Origin: Pseudopithomyces maydicus | Lineage: Eukaryota > Ascomycota > Dothideomycetes > Pleosporales > Didymosphaeriaceae | Assembly: GCA_026873275.1 (NCBI GenBank) | Contig: JANTUC010000004.1 | Span: 558,001 to 622,000, forward strand | Direction of reading: 5' to 3' | DNA: 64,000 nucleotides | Shown here: one piece after another, positions 45,883 to 58,433 of the stretch | Position numbering within the stretch: position 1 is the first letter of the stretch | How the letters are laid out: the number at the start of each line of letters is the position of its first letter | Position numbers and translations under genes: made by a program | The notes under the pieces: generated by a model | Told to the model about the DNA's origin: nothing | The model's input: only the letters and a program-made list of their open reading frames with translations | Databases searched by the model: none

Positions 45883-47347
45883 ATGGCCCAACCACCCTCG
45901 CTGCCGCCCATGGAGAGCACCGAGAGTTTCAATCCCGACTTTGGCGGCACCCCGCCGCTCGCTCCCGACCTCCACAAGGAGGCAGAGACGCCCGCGTCCC
46001 CCGTCGACGCTGCTGCTGGTGCTGCTGCTGGTGCTGCTGCTGGTGCTGGTGCTGCTGCTGCTGCTACTGCTGCTACTGCTGCTACTGCTGCTGCGCCGCA
46101 CGACCACAAGCAGGACGCGCCGGACCCGCAGGTGCAGCAGAAGGTGCACCATGTGCTGCACTCGGACATTGGCGTCAACACGCTGTTGAACCGCCTCAAG
46201 GCGAGCATCGCCAGCGCCCGCGTAGGTGCCCTCGCCCGTCCCCCCGCCGCGCCCGTACTGACACCACGCCAGGACTTTGCCAGCTTCCTCAAGCGCCGCG
46301 GCGCCATGGAGGAGGAGCACGCCAACAGCCTCAAGAAGCTCAGCCGCTCCACTCTCGACAGCATCCGCAAGGCCGACGGTCGCCATGAGAGCTACCAGAC
46401 CCAGTTCGAGCTGGTCATGCACGCCAACGAGCGCATTGGCGACAATGGCACCCAGTTTGGCCTTGCCCTCCACGCCATGCACGAGAACCTGCTGCAGCTG
46501 GCCAACAAGATGGATGCCAGCCGGAAGACGTGGAAGCAGCAGGGCCTGGCCGCCGAGCAAAAGGTCCAGGACGCCGAGAAGCTGGCAGAGAAGGCAAAGG
46601 CCAAGTACGACCAGCTCGCCGAGGATTTGGACCGTGTCAAGACGGGCGACACAGGCGCCGGCAGGAAATTTGGTCTCAAGGGCCCAAAGTCGGCTGCTCA
46701 GCACGAGGAGGACCTGCATCGCAAAGTCCAGGCCGCCGACCAAGACTACTCAGCCAAAGTCCAGACTGCCCAGACCTACCGCAATGAGCTGCTGTCTACC
46801 ACGCGCCCTCAGGCCATCACTGCCATGGTCGACCTCATAAAGGAGATCGATGCAGCGCTCACCATGGAGATGCAGAAATATGGTAAGCTGCCCTCACCCC
46901 CGACCAGATATGTTCATCACTCACCCTTCCAGCCTCCTTCAACGAAAAACTCGTCGTCAGCAACGGTCAAGTTGTTAGCCCTCAGCCAACCAAAGGGAGC
47001 ACATCCACGCCTCCCCTAGCATCAATCAATTGATCTACCAAATCAACAATGAGAAGGACTTTGACAATTACATTCTGATGCATGCCTCCAAGGTACCTGC
47101 TGTGCGCACCGACTTGCAATACATCAAGCATCCCACTCAAGCTCCCGCTCAATCTCAGCCCAATCCACCTCCTGTTACGAGCGGAGGCCATCGTATGTCC
47201 ATGCAGATGCCTAATCAGCCTCCACCACAATCTGCCTTCCCGCAGCCCGAGTCTACTTCGTCACCTGCAACCTATCAACCCGTGTCTCAGCCTTCTGAGC
47301 CGGTTCAACAATCACGTTTCCATAATCAAACCACGGGCTACCATCAA

Positions 47348-47387
<40 letters not shown>

Positions 47388-48225
47388 CACAACCGCATTA
47401 TGGCGCGTCCAACTATTCCCCTGTCGCGCAGAATCCGTATTCTCAATCCGACTATCCCAGAGGCCCTGCCGGCCAGACGGCCGCACAGCAAACAAGCGGA
47501 GTCCTGCACAGCGTGGTCAACCCCCCTGTAAATCCAGTGTTCGGCGTTAGCCTGGACCAATTATTTGCCAGAGACGGTTCCCCCGTACCTCTAGTCGTAT
47601 ACCAATGTGTCCAAGCCGTTGACCTATACGGCCTGGAAGTTGAAGGCATCTACCGTATCCCTGGTACCGCATCTCACATTCAGAACATGAAGGCTCTATT
47701 TGACAGTGGTATGTCGTCCAATTCTAAATGTGGAATCCACTGCTAACATGATATAGACGCCACTCAAGTTGATTTCCGTAACCCTGAGGCCTTTCAACAC
47801 GACGTCAATAGTGTTGCCGGTCTGTTGAAACAGTTTTTCCGAGAGCTCCCGGATCCTCTTCTGACCCAGGAATTTTATACCAAATTCATTGATGCAGCAC
47901 GTATCGAAGACGACACGATGCGGCGAGACTCGATGCATGCGCTCATCAATGCGCTTCCCGACCCAAATTATGCCACGCTTCGGGCATTAATGCTTCATTT
48001 GCGTCGTGTGGAACAATCGTCGGAAGTTAATCGTATGAGCGCAGCCAACCTTGGCATATGCTGGGCGTAAGTGCACTCGCAGCTTCCAGTTTGATTTCTG
48101 CTAACACATTTAGACCTTCCATAATGGGACCTCATCAAGGAGAAAATATGGCCGATGCTGGGCTTCAAGCTCGTGTCACCATAACGATCTTGGACAATGT
48201 TCTCCAGATCTTTGATGAAGATTAA
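45883..48225 (+). CDS. RGD1: F-BAR and RhoGAP domain protein (Rgd1-like), with an apparent frameshift
   Basis: A GTPase activator for Rho proteins at the plasma membrane, linking membrane curvature to actin and cell-wall control. The N-terminus carries a poly-Ala/Gly stretch. The F-BAR region shows GVNTLLNRLKASIASAR|DFASFLKRRGAMEEEHANSL, KKLSRSTLDSIRKADGRHES and a coiled coil to MEMQKY. The middle is Pro/Gln-rich with a polyQ. The RhoGAP domain has FGVSLDQLFARDGSPVPLVV, LEVEGIYRIPGTASHIQNMK (arginine finger in GIYRIPG), VAGLLKQFFRELPDPLLT and RMSAANLGICWAPSIMG. Introns: about 46225-46271, about 46883-46932, about 47709-47757 and 48067-48113. Near 47011-47016 (CCCC) one base seems missing before INQLIYQINNEKDFDNYI. 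Confidence 0.9.
46008..46092 (+). repeat. GCTGCTGGT/GCTGCTACT trinucleotide-type repeat (poly-Ala/Gly/Thr)
   Basis: Units of GCTGCTGGT and later GCTGCTACT encode alternating Ala, Gly and Thr near the N-terminus of the RhoGAP protein. Such runs expand and contract easily. Confidence 0.8.
47345..47390 (+). repeat. CAACAG repeat (polyQ)
   Basis: Seven or so CAACAG units encode about 14 consecutive glutamines in the linker between F-BAR and RhoGAP domains. Confidence 0.85.
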
Positions 48226-49500
48226 GTCCATCTTGATCTTCGCTGCTCTTCTGTGATTTCATACTCATGTCCTTTGTGTAGGGATGTGTGGGATCCTGAA
48301 GAATCGTGTGTTGTGGCTGAAGATGCAACACAGGCATGCCACTCGGAACGCTCACCGAGTGTGACTTCGCTTGACAACCAGTTCCAGTACGTTGGAGCAT
48401 TACAGGCGTGGGAGAAAGATCACAACTTGTCTTCACAGCGCAGGCTACAAAGGCAGGCTACGAAACGCCATTTCTCCTATCACCTTACGGTTGCACACCG
48501 TAGGGATAGACCAGTATGAGAACTTGTGATGGAGAGTTGTTTGTCTTTTCCGGGCTGAAGAATGCGGCTCAAGGCCAGACTGGAATGCGATGGGGTCCAG
48601 TGTCGTCTAATCTTATTTATATGTAATATTATCTTATTTTTCGGTAGGAATCACCTGAACAAAACCACGGGCGTGGGCACCTGAGCCCCACTCATGGACT
48701 CGTAAGCTACTGAGACCATATCATCTGGCTAGCTCTTTCTCAATGCATCATCCCACATATTGTACGCATTTCTATTGCTAAAGAGTGGGATGAGATTAAG
48801 TACACTGTTGGAGAAGTTTCATACAATGACGTCATGCTCACCCTCAGCTTTGACGCGTACCCCACGGCTACAATCTCACACCATTGACTACAGCATTCTC
48901 CGACTTCCAACTTCTGATGCAGGTTTCACCGTTGCGGCCGAATCGCCCCCGTGCATCTGACACTTTCTTATCGCAGGGGTATCATCAAGACTCGTAAGCT
49001 AATGCTGGGGAAGCTTGTGCTGCTTGGTCAAAGCTTAACTAACATGCGGGGAGCTGGAATGCTTGCCAATCACACGACATCCACCCGTATGCGCCCTGCG
49101 GTGATTGATCCACACAGCCGTGGCCTTGATAAGAACAGGCTGAAATGAAGGCGATCGATGCTTCTTCGGCCGTATTCTTAGGCACACTGACGTTGAGACG
49201 GATTGTCAGAGGCACCAGACCCTCTACCAGTGGTCTGGGTATTGGGTAGATAGCCGCAGTGCGGTATTATCTATGCTCTAACACGGAATCCGACTGCCAA
49301 ATTAGCATATCGTACGGATTAGCATCCTTGATTAGCGGTGACGGGCGCATATATTATCTACAAGCAGCAAGCACCGTGCGACCATGTCCGATACGTCATA
49401 TCCCTTCGTTGAGCGGGATTAAAGTGACCATCGTGCATCCTCTTCTCACTTTTGACCCTCTTTCCTCAATACCAAATACCACCACAACTGTTCTCCAGAG
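48226..49500. other. gene-free stretch upstream of the permease
   Basis: About 1.27 kb without a conserved frame. The frame at 48253-48519 directly follows RGD1 and is likely its 3' UTR. A GGGCACCTGAGCCC site is at 48675-48688. The last 60 nt are C/T-rich, probably the permease leader. Confidence 0.5.
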
Positions 49501-51785
49501 ATGGCTGATGTAGACGTGGAAACAGGGAAGGAGAAGGGATATGGCTCGCCCTCTGTTCATTCGGGCCAGCATGCCTACGGCGAGACGGAAATAACGCGAG
49601 GGTCAAAATGGGAGAATTTTAGGGATAGCTTCAAGAGAAATCCAAACGCTCGGATGGTGACGGAAGCTGTAGACGAGGATGGCCGCCCGCTGGAGGACCA
49701 ACCCCCTGCCGAACCTGCACTTAGTATGAAGTTAAAAGACCGCCATCTTCAGATGATTGCTATTGGTGGCTCCATCGGCACGTACTATCCTTTGCCACGG
49801 TTCGAAAAAAACTAATTGAGATGTTGTAGGCACCGGTCTCTTCGTCGGTTCTGGCTCTGCCTTGTCTAGCGGTGGCCCTGCCTCGCTGATACTCGCATAT
49901 GGGCTCATCGGGATAATGCTGTTCTGCACAATACAAGCTCTCGGAGAGCTAGCCGTTGCGTTCCCGGTTGCTGGATCTTTTGCTGTCTACGCGTCGAGGT
50001 TCTTGGACCCAGCTTGGGGGTTTGCCATGGCCTGGAAGTATGTTCTTCGATTTATTGTAATGCCATGAAGAGCTTGACCAATTCGTTGTGGCGTGGATGA
50101 CCACAAGACACAAAACAGCGTGCGGGGTTTACTTCTTTCGTAACTACAAACTCTGTCATACGTGGCTGACAGTTCGTGCAGCTATGCACTCTCCTGGCTT
50201 GTAACACTCCCACTGGAGATAGTCGCTGCATCGATAACACTCGATTTCTGGAAAGGTGCAAAAGAGACAAATCCAGCTGCATGGGTCACCATCTTTCTCT
50301 TCGTCATTGTAAGTGGTCCAGATGGTGTCTATTCTCTTCATTGGATGTCTCCTGCTTCAAGGGTAGACCGTATCCCATCCCCAGCATTTTTTTGTCGCCT
50401 TTTCACAGAAGATGTTAACTAAATCTTTAGATATCAATCAACCTGTTCGGCGTCAGGGGCTATGGAGAAGCAGAGTTTGTATTTTCCATCATCAAGGTCA
50501 CAGCCGTGTTAGGATTTATTATTCTTGGCATAAGTGCGTTGCATATCACATTTGCCCTTACAGCCCGCTTTACTGACAACTAGCAGTCATTGATACCGGT
50601 GGCGTTCCAGGTGGTAACGGGTACATGGGAGCTAAATACTGGTATGCCGAAGTCACAGAAACTTCAACTAAATTTTTGGTGCTAAGTTTTCCAGGTATAA
50701 TCCTGGAGCTTTCAACAACGGTTTCAAAGGTCTATGTTCCGTATTCGTGACTGCTGCTTTTTCTTTCCAAGGTACCGAATTAGTCGGCTTGTGTGCTGCT
50801 GAGACGGAAAATCCGCGCAAAACTCTGCCAAAGGCTGTGAAACAGGTCTTTTGGAGAATCACCTTGGTAAGCTAAAGTTCGGGCCTTGATTTGAACCAGA
50901 GCTTATGCCACCAGTTCTACATGGTATCTTTGACCATCGTTGGGTGCTTGGTTCCTTACACGGATGAAAAATTACTTGGCGCCTCCACTGACGCCAACGC
51001 CTCACCTTTCGTTATCGCTGTCAACAATGCGGGCATTAAAGTTGTCCCCTCGATCATGAATGTAGTTATTCTGATTGCTGTTCTCTCAGTCGGAAACTCT
51101 TCGATCTATGGCTCAAGTCGGTGAGTGACTTCCTGGATCGTGGTGACAAACCTAACCGGATCACAGCACAATCGCCGCTCTAGCGGACCGCGGGCAAGCA
51201 CCCAAGATCTTCGGCTACATTGATCGCTCTGGCCGTCCTCTTGTGGCCATCATATTTTCCTCTGCCTTCGGGTTTATCTCTTATATTGTTGCCGCCGGTT
51301 CTGAGACGAGCGACAAAGCCTTTGCGTGGATGATGGCTATCTCCGGGTTATCTGCCATCTTTAACTGGGGGTCCATTTGCCTTTGCCACATTCGTTTTCG
51401 GCAAGCGTGGAAGTATAGAGGCCACACGCTTGATGAACTCGCCTTCCGTTCTCAGGCAACAGTGTGGGGATCTTGGGCGGGTCTCATTTTCAATGGACTC
51501 GTTCTGATCGCGCAGTTCTGGACCGGTTTCGCACCCGTTGGATATGGCGAAATGACAAGCACTGAGCTTGTCGAGAATTTCTTCAAGGCCTATCTTGCTT
51601 TCCCGATTGTAGTATCTTGCTACGTCGTGTTCAAAGTCGTGAAGAAGACGCGGTTCAAGAGAATTCATGAGATCGATGTCACGAGTGGTAGAAGGGAAAT
51701 GGATCTCGCCGCTATTCTTGCCGAAGAGCGAGCACAACAGGCGCAGTGGCCAAAATGGAAAAAGGCTTGGAATATCTTATGCTAA
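49501..51785 (+). CDS. amino-acid permease (APC superfamily, fungal YAT family)
   Basis: A plasma-membrane amino-acid/H+ symporter with about 12 TM segments. The cytosolic N-terminus runs to LKDRHLQMIAIGGSI|GTGLFVGSGSALSSGG, the family consensus at TM1. Further landmarks are LGELAVAFPVAGSFAVYASR, FLDPAWGFAMAW|NYALSWLVTLPLE, INLFGVRGYGEAEFVFSIIK, GAFSFQGTELVG-like AAFSFQGTELVGLCAAETEN, PRKTLPKAVKQVFWRI, YGSSR|TIAALADRGQAPKI and ISGLSAIFNWGSICLCHIRF. About eight introns, all in frame, including a 140-nt one at about 50040-50181. Substrate is not decidable from sequence alone: GAP1, AGP and DIP5 types share these motifs. Confidence 0.92.
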
Positions 51786-54691
51786 AATTGGCGGGGTAAC
51801 ACTGTGTGAGGAAGCTGTTCATCGCATGGGAAATCGCATGCAGGTTCTACATCTTCAGTTATCACCTTGTATATTTCCCTTAATTGGCCCATACTGTCTA
51901 GATTGGGCTTTAAATAATATGGTGGTGTATTAAACTGGAGAACATTGGCCAGAGATTATGGTAATAGGATCAATTCATAATACACTATGAAATATATTGA
52001 ACCGTTTCACCTAGGACCCGCATCTTGATGAGCAGCCACACTAATCCTGGGCTGCGCACAAGATGTGTGTGTGTGAGTGTATATCAGATGTGTTGGAAAG
52101 CGTGTTCATGTCTGCAACAGATTCCTATCATCCTCCCCGTAATTTTAGCTGATAATCCTGAAACAAGTCTGTAAACTTTCGCTCTCCTTTCATCCTGTAG
52201 GATCCACTCGTTCCCCTACAAGGTTTCTCGTACCTCCACAAACGATCAAAGATTCCTTATCTTTATCGCGACATGAGCCTTCCAATGACAACTATGCTTT
52301 TATGACGAACATTTGTAACGTTGGCTGATTCTAGCGATCGTAACATAGTTGATTAACAGAACAGAAGGGGTGCGCGTTGAAGAAATTCTATTCATGGGGA
52401 ATCGGTCTGTAGTAGGAATTTCTACGCTGAAGAGCAGAGTGAAGCTTTACTTTCAATATTCTACGTGATAACAGCTCTACATTTGCAGCTTTAACATAAA
52501 TGTTGGATGGCAAGCCAATTTCTATGGGGCTTTCTCCCGGATCAAGTAAGCCCAACGGACCAAAAGGTCTAGGACTGAAGGCCCCTCTACGGCAAAAGGA
52601 TTGTGCGTAATAGTACGATCATAGTATCTTGACATCACGGCTCTGATCTGAGAGCATGAAGTATTTCAAATCCGCGACATCGACATTGTTCATTACTTTT
52701 TTTTAACGCAACATTAAATACATATGCAGTGGTTCCTTGGTCGAGCCCCGACAAAGAGGCACAAACCGTATTTAGAATCCCATCCCCACTTTTCCGATAT
52801 GTGCAGTCTAGTGAGGGACATTGTTGTCAAACCATAATTTGAGACATGTGTATAGTAGTCAATAGTACTAACGTATCTGTAGACGCCCTGGATGGAGCCG
52901 CGTTGCCTCAGCGTTCAGGGTCTTGATAGCCGCCGAGGCGTACCTGGGTACATAAGTACATCGGTTCCTGAAGCGCCAGGCTATGCTTGATAACATGATT
53001 GGCATGAACTCAAAGGTGTGCGCCTACCAAGCGTCAAAGTGGAGTGATGTATATATGCACAGTTGGAAAACGCATCTAGGCTGCATGAAGTAAGGGGAGA
53101 GTTGAAGCTTGCGATAAAGGTTTATTGCATCGAGACTACGGGCATCATGGAGCGTAGTACAAGCAGCGTTATATCATTGGCTTATATAGATCTCGTCTCT
53201 CTGTGTGGTAGTGTGGACGAATGAGGCGAAAAGGCGACGTCAAATTAAGTTCTGATTCGCAGGGTAGAACCGCATGCGACGCAAAAAGCCTTGTCCAGGA
53301 TTTGCGAACACCACATTAGCTTTGCCGATCTTCCATAGTAGCAATGCAAGTATTCACCAAGGGAAAGCATATGCATGGGACTTTGTTTTCGCTAAAATGT
53401 GGTTTGTCGATGACAACTCTCATGACATGGGAATTTACAGCATCGAACAGGAGATCAATCTCTCAACCTGTTAGAGAAATATGAACGAAAAATCACTGGA
53501 ACGATTGATCAGACGAATGTGCTATGCACTTCTTCAATGTTAATACAGAGATTCACATTGTTGAAGTGATCACTCGTAAAACGGTCGTGCAGTCTCCGCG
53601 AATTCCCAGTAGCTCTGCAATCCGACCGTTTTTTGGTCCTTGTTCTTTGTTTGAATTGCGAAATAAAGTTTAGATGGCGGCGGTAAATCCGAGACAGCCT
53701 TGACATACGCCACTCATTGCTAGGTCTGACGATCATCCTATGTTACTTTCTCCGCCAGTCCAGAACAAAAAAGTCATTATTTCTTTGAATAACTTGAACT
53801 GTTATTTTCTGATGTGTGAACTACTCATGCGGATCCACTCGGGACCTTTTCCAGGGCCTTTTGCTCGTCGAACAGAGCCCGCTGACGTGTTAGACTGTCA
53901 TTGCGGTCAGCACAACTCACAGCCCCCACAGAGAAGAGAAAAAAGGCTGAGCCTACGTTACAGAATGTCCTCACCCTAAGCAAATAGCGTGTGGGGTGAT
54001 TTTAGTGTTCCTACTCGGCGTGGTGGCCTGATATTTAAAAAATGGTCGGTATTTCGAGCTGATGAAATAAAGTTGTGTCCAGCTAAAGGGTACGTACCGT
54101 TGGAACTCCATCGATTGCACCTAATTATAGCCGTTGATGTTGTGCGGCTCAATGACATTTTTGCGACAGGATAGTATCGCGCTGCAGTCCGATACTGGAA
54201 AGCGCAACGAGTACGAGAGACTAATCTCCACATCTTCTTCGTACAAACTCAGCCTCCGAGGCCAACTCACCGGACTTCTCAGCGCACTAAACCTACTCTG
54301 GCGAAAGTTCTTAGGCACACCTCACGAATCCTCAGCACGTTTTGAGACCCCACGAATAAACTCTAAGTTCTCGATTGGTATTTCGAGGGTCACATAAACC
54401 TCGCCTACACATAGCGCCCACGAGGCGTGCATTTTCATGTGTGTGACCGCAAATGGCCCCTGGCTCTAATGCACCTTATGGTCCCCTGGGGTGTTGGACT
54501 TATGGCGAGTTTACTGCTTTGGGTTGGGCGAGAGAATTAACAGGTCACAAGCTGATTTAGATCGATCGAAGAGGCGTCCGCTGGTTCGAAGGCTGAAGCA
54601 CAGGTCTGCTTAAAGAGTTGGACCCTCCCATGTCAAGAAGGTCTTGCTTTGGGCAACCGGAACCCGATCACCTGGACAACAACAGACCACC
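51786..54691. other. longest gene-free stretch in the window
   Basis: About 2.9 kb, visibly AT-richer than its neighbours, with only short frames (for example 53274-53474, 53740-53979 and 54134-54397) and no recognisable domain, terminal repeat or tRNA. A TG-rich microsatellite lies near 52063-52080. It may be a decayed gene or mobile element, or simply a long regulatory region. Confidence 0.45.
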
Positions 54692-55909
54692 ATGTCTCTC
54701 CGTTGGTCAAAGCTCAGAAATCTTCCTTCATGTTCGTCCGGGGAAATTTGGTATGTGTGCGAGTCCGGATCCAAGTTTGTCGGGTGCTGCACGAGTAACC
54801 CGTGCCTCGAGGGTTGTCTGGATGAGAATATTCCACATGCCGCATCACCAGTCTACCAAAATGGAGGGGAAGAACAGAACTCCTTCGAAAACGAGAACAG
54901 AAATTGGCGGAAACGACAACAATTTCCCCCTCCAACCCAACTGCAACCGATACCGTCGTAGCCGAGTTACCAAGCAGTACAGCCGCTACATCCACTACAG
55001 CAACATTGTTGCCTTCAGCATCCCAAGCCCCATCATCAGCCGCATCTCATCGTTCAAGGATTGCCCTCATCGCAGGCACATCGGGTGGAGGGTTTCTGGT
55101 AGCCCTCCTTATCGGCGTCATTCTCTTCTTTTGGCTACACACACGCAAGTCCCGTAAAGAACATCAACTCACTTTCGAGCGTCGAATATCAGAACCGGGA
55201 ATGATTCAGAAGCCGCTGGTACGGCATTCCATTGCAGCCCAAAGTACGTCTCCTCATCATTCTCTTCAATTAGGTACTGACAGCTGCCAGCATCGCCCAG
55301 CCACGCCCGTTCTGAACGCACAGCATCTCACGCACGATCTCTTTCCAGGGGAACATTTGTCTTTCCTTCTGCACCATCTCCTACGGTCCCTCTTCGCAAA
55401 ACGTCCAATTTGTCCTCCTCGCCGGACAACTCATGGCCTCTCCAAACACCCCCTACTCCCACTCCCGGCTGAACTCGACAACCATGCTTGGAGATTTAGC
55501 ATCAGACCCATATACTTATCGCCACTTCTCAGCGGAGAACTTCCGCCTCCCAGACTCGCCAGCCAGTCCATTCAACGCTTGGAAAACATCCCATCAGCCC
55601 GACATGCCCCCGGTTCGCCCTGGGGATCTATTCCGCAAGTCCATCGGAACGTTCGAGCTCGACAGCCCAATTTTACCCGAGGCATTCAGCGCGGCAACGT
55701 CGCGTAAGGGTTCCCTTGCGAGTATGCCTCCCAGGTCCCGAAATGGTTCGCTTGCGCAGCTGTCTACGATGTCACGGAAGAGTTCGCTATGGAACGAGGA
55801 GAGCGCAACACCAGATGTGCCGGCAGTATCGCCGGCGGCACTGGTCAGAGCTGTTGGTTTAGGTACATGGGATACCCACAGGAGAGCTTCGAGTTCTGGC
55901 TTATTATGA
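54692..55909 (+). CDS. cysteine-rich single-pass membrane protein, two apparent frameshifts
   Basis: This resembles a fungal family with an N-terminal Cys-rich motif and one TM, of unknown role. The start is MSLRWSKLRNLPSCSSGEIW, then YVCESGSKFVGCCTSNPC. A Ser/Thr-rich stalk (TTTISPSNPTATDTVVAEL) leads to TM IALIAGTSGGGFLVALLIGV / ILFFWLHTRKSRKEH. The cytosolic tail is Ser/Pro-rich with repeated R-K/N-G/S-S-L motifs (SRKGSLASM, SRNGSLAQL, SRKSSLW). An intron at about 55244-55292 joins AQ to TSPSHARSE. Two breaks, each one missing base: somewhere in 54845-54905 (between the Cys motif and the stalk) and at the CCC run 55464-55466. Consensus error or a young pseudogene are both possible. Confidence 0.65.
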
Positions 55910-56083
55910 TACCCGGGTGCAAAGGGAGTTTCGGTTTAGGGTTATGAGTGTACTATTAGCGTCTTCTGGCTCTGCTTTCTCGGTAACGGTTACGACAAGC
56001 AATCATGGTTTATGAAATGAAGTTTGGGAAGGCTAATAGCGAAGATTATTTTGGTCCTGCCAGTATCATAATAAAACCTTTAG

Positions 56084-58019
56084 CTATACACTTCCTCCGC
56101 TTCTTCCTTGTCCAATCAGTCCCGCCATCTTCAGCAACTCACGATCGGCATCGATATCCCCGGTTCCCAAGTTAATTCTCCGTCTTGCCTCCGCTTCCCT
56201 CTCTTGAAAAGCCCACTCTTTCCTCTGCGCCTCTGCTATTTCATCACCTCCACAACCCCAAACCTCTAGACTGTCGATCTCGAATCTGTCTTGCCAATTC
56301 CGTCCTCTCCGTCCAGGCAGCCTGGAGGGATGGAAGGAGCCACCGCCCTCGGCAAGGTGTGTGAAGACACCAAATTCTAGCGCATCGTCCAAGTGTAAAC
56401 TCACGGGACCCGGACGGAAAATGGTGGAAGACGAGGAGGCATGCAGGGAAGCTGATTGATGCGGGACTGGCGTGCCGAGACCGAGGCCGGAAGGATGGGT
56501 GGGCGGACGGTTGAAGTAAACATAATCTTCGCTATAGGAAGAAGCGCTGAAGACATCGTGGGTGGGTGAAAGTTGAAACAACACAGTAGAAGAGTCACCG
56601 AAACAGGACTTGTGTGTGAGTTTCCATTGTGCTGGAATGAAGGCGCCAAATGTAATCACTTGATCTTCTGAAGTGGAAAATGAAGGGAAAGTGGTGGATG
56701 ACGGGTATCGTTTGGGCGGAAGCGAGTCCGCAAATGCACGCTCACGTGTGGAAGACGGCTCGGAGTCAAGGAGGCGCCCTGAGACGAGCAGAATGGTCGG
56801 GGCACGCCAGTGAAACGATTGTTTCTCAAAAGAGCCCATGCTGAAGCCGTGCGTATTCCCAGAGTACAAAGGCCGCAGTCTTCGGAAAAGGTCGTTGCCT
56901 TTGAGAAAGAACGAGAGCTGGCTCAATATAGTGAGGTTGAGAATTTCGCCTGGTTCGCGAAGAATTGGCTCGAGTGCGGGCTTCGGCAGAGGAATAGCAG
57001 GATGCTTCTCCGTTGTTGGGCTAGAGGATCCAGGCTTTCGTTTCGAGAGATCAAAGTCTTTTGCAAAAAGGAAATGCTCGAAGAGGGGATTGAGACCGTT
57101 GAAAAGGTAGGGAAGACATGCAGAGACTACGGTGTCAAAGGTGCGATAGGTGATCCCCGGCTGGGTCGTGGAAACACCGAAGGAAGATAGAATTACACTG
57201 GCTGTACGCCTGAGACTGTTGATGCGTTCGTCTGTGATTTCGCCCGAGAATGTCGAAAGGCTCTCTTGTGCATCGATGGGTGCGATGAGAAGCAAGAGCT
57301 CCACGAGTTTGAGGAAATTGTCGGTAGGAATTATGGAGTGGTGCACGTCGGAATGCTCCCCATGCTTGAAAACTTCGACTGCATCCATGGAGTCTAGCGC
57401 AGCGAGGACAAGCTCGTCGTCGTCGTCGTCATCTTCTCCACCTTCCTCGGGAGCGTCGATGGCGAAACCTTGGCTCCCGCCTCCACTGATGCCATGTGTC
57501 TCTGTCTTGCTCTCCTGCCCGGTGTCGTTTGTGTCCTGTCTCAGTCTTCTATCGTGTATCGCCAGGCTCCGATACAATTCCCTTATCCAGATCTCCCGCT
57601 TCCTTTTCTTGATTACGGCGCCGTATCTCTCGGTCAGGATGGTCACGACTTTCAACAACGCCTCGTAGGTCAGGATGGCGGGTGCTTGGCTCGGGAAGGG
57701 AAATGCACCCAGATAGCTGCTCATCTGGAACATGACAGGGCCCACGCCGAGCGAGTCTGGCAGCTCGAGGAAGCGACATAGCGTGGACTCGGACCAGTAC
57801 TTGACGCCGGATTCTGTGTCCGCAAGCGAGCGGAAGACAGAGTTGAAGCAGTAGAGCTCGAGGGGCGTGTATGACTTTTGGGCGAAGCGCTGTGCGAGAT
57901 TGTGGTTGAGTTGCTCTGCAGGCTGTTACTCAAATGCTGGGGATGATGATGGCGACGATGCAGCTGGCCGGCATACCAAGCGTCAGGTGCGGGGCTTCCG
58001 CCGAACCTCCTTGACCCAT
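56084..58019 (-). CDS. RTC5: TLDc-domain protein Rtc5 (restriction of telomere capping 5)
   Basis: A vacuole-associated TLDc protein; yeast Rtc5 is N-myristoylated and binds the V-ATPase. The start MGQGGSAEAPHLTL has Gly2 and a suitable myristoylation context. One intron (about 57912-57971, acceptor CCTGCAG) joins it to EQLNHNLAQRFAQKSYTPLE, LYCFNSVFRSLADTESGVKY, WSESTLCRFLELPDSLGVGP. The C-terminal TLDc domain shows FRRLRPLYSGNTHGFSMGSF, RAPTILLVSGRLL, VITFGAFIPAQWK, SSTVLFQLSPTHDVFSASS and ALEFGVFTHLAEGGGSFH, FEIDSLEVWGCGGDEIAEAQ. An acidic loop (EDDDDDDE) is near residue 170. The frame is intact, at about 620 residues. With RAV2 it is a second V-ATPase-linked gene in the window. Confidence 0.92.
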
Positions 58020-58433
58020 GCTGCGGAACGACAGCGGGTGCAGCGATACGTGAAATGTTGCGAATGTTTAATGTCGGCGGTGGGGCATCATGGTTCAAGC
58101 AGCAGTGACGCGCATAGATCATCGGCATTGCTGCGCCTGGGCTGCCGACTTGCCGACGCCCATTCCAGGTGCTCAGGAATACGCACAGCTGCCCATGTCA
58201 GTGTCGGAAGTACTCATACAGCGTCAGCAATCCTTATACATTGACCAATTGATTCAAAAGTCGAACTCTATCATACATACTGTACAAGTGGAGAGGCTGC
58301 GTGCCTCCGCAAGCTATGCGTACAGTACATGTCCAACGCCGTAGCCATCCCAATGCGAACGTGTATTTATACAAGCGCGAACGTCTTTGATCTCCTTCCC
58401 CGCCTGCCCAGTTCCCTGCTTTTGGGAGGTCTC
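58020..58433. other. intergenic between RTC5 and MRPS8
   Basis: This is the RTC5 promoter and the 3' end of the mitochondrial uS8 gene, with no supported frame of its own. Confidence 0.5.

Noticed and set aside
45391..46743. 450-codon minus-strand frame across the RGD1 start
   Set aside because: It is mostly the antisense of the RGD1 F-BAR coding region and its GCT repeat. Only its last part overlaps the real first exon of the PNPOx-like gene.
46980..47020. A 54-nt intron (GTCAAG...CCCTAG) to repair RGD1
   Set aside because: Its length is a multiple of three, so it does not change the frame and the stop stays.
54575..54595. tRNA-like B box (GGTTCGAAGGC)
   Set aside because: The flanking bases do not pair into a T stem, and no A box is found at a suitable distance.
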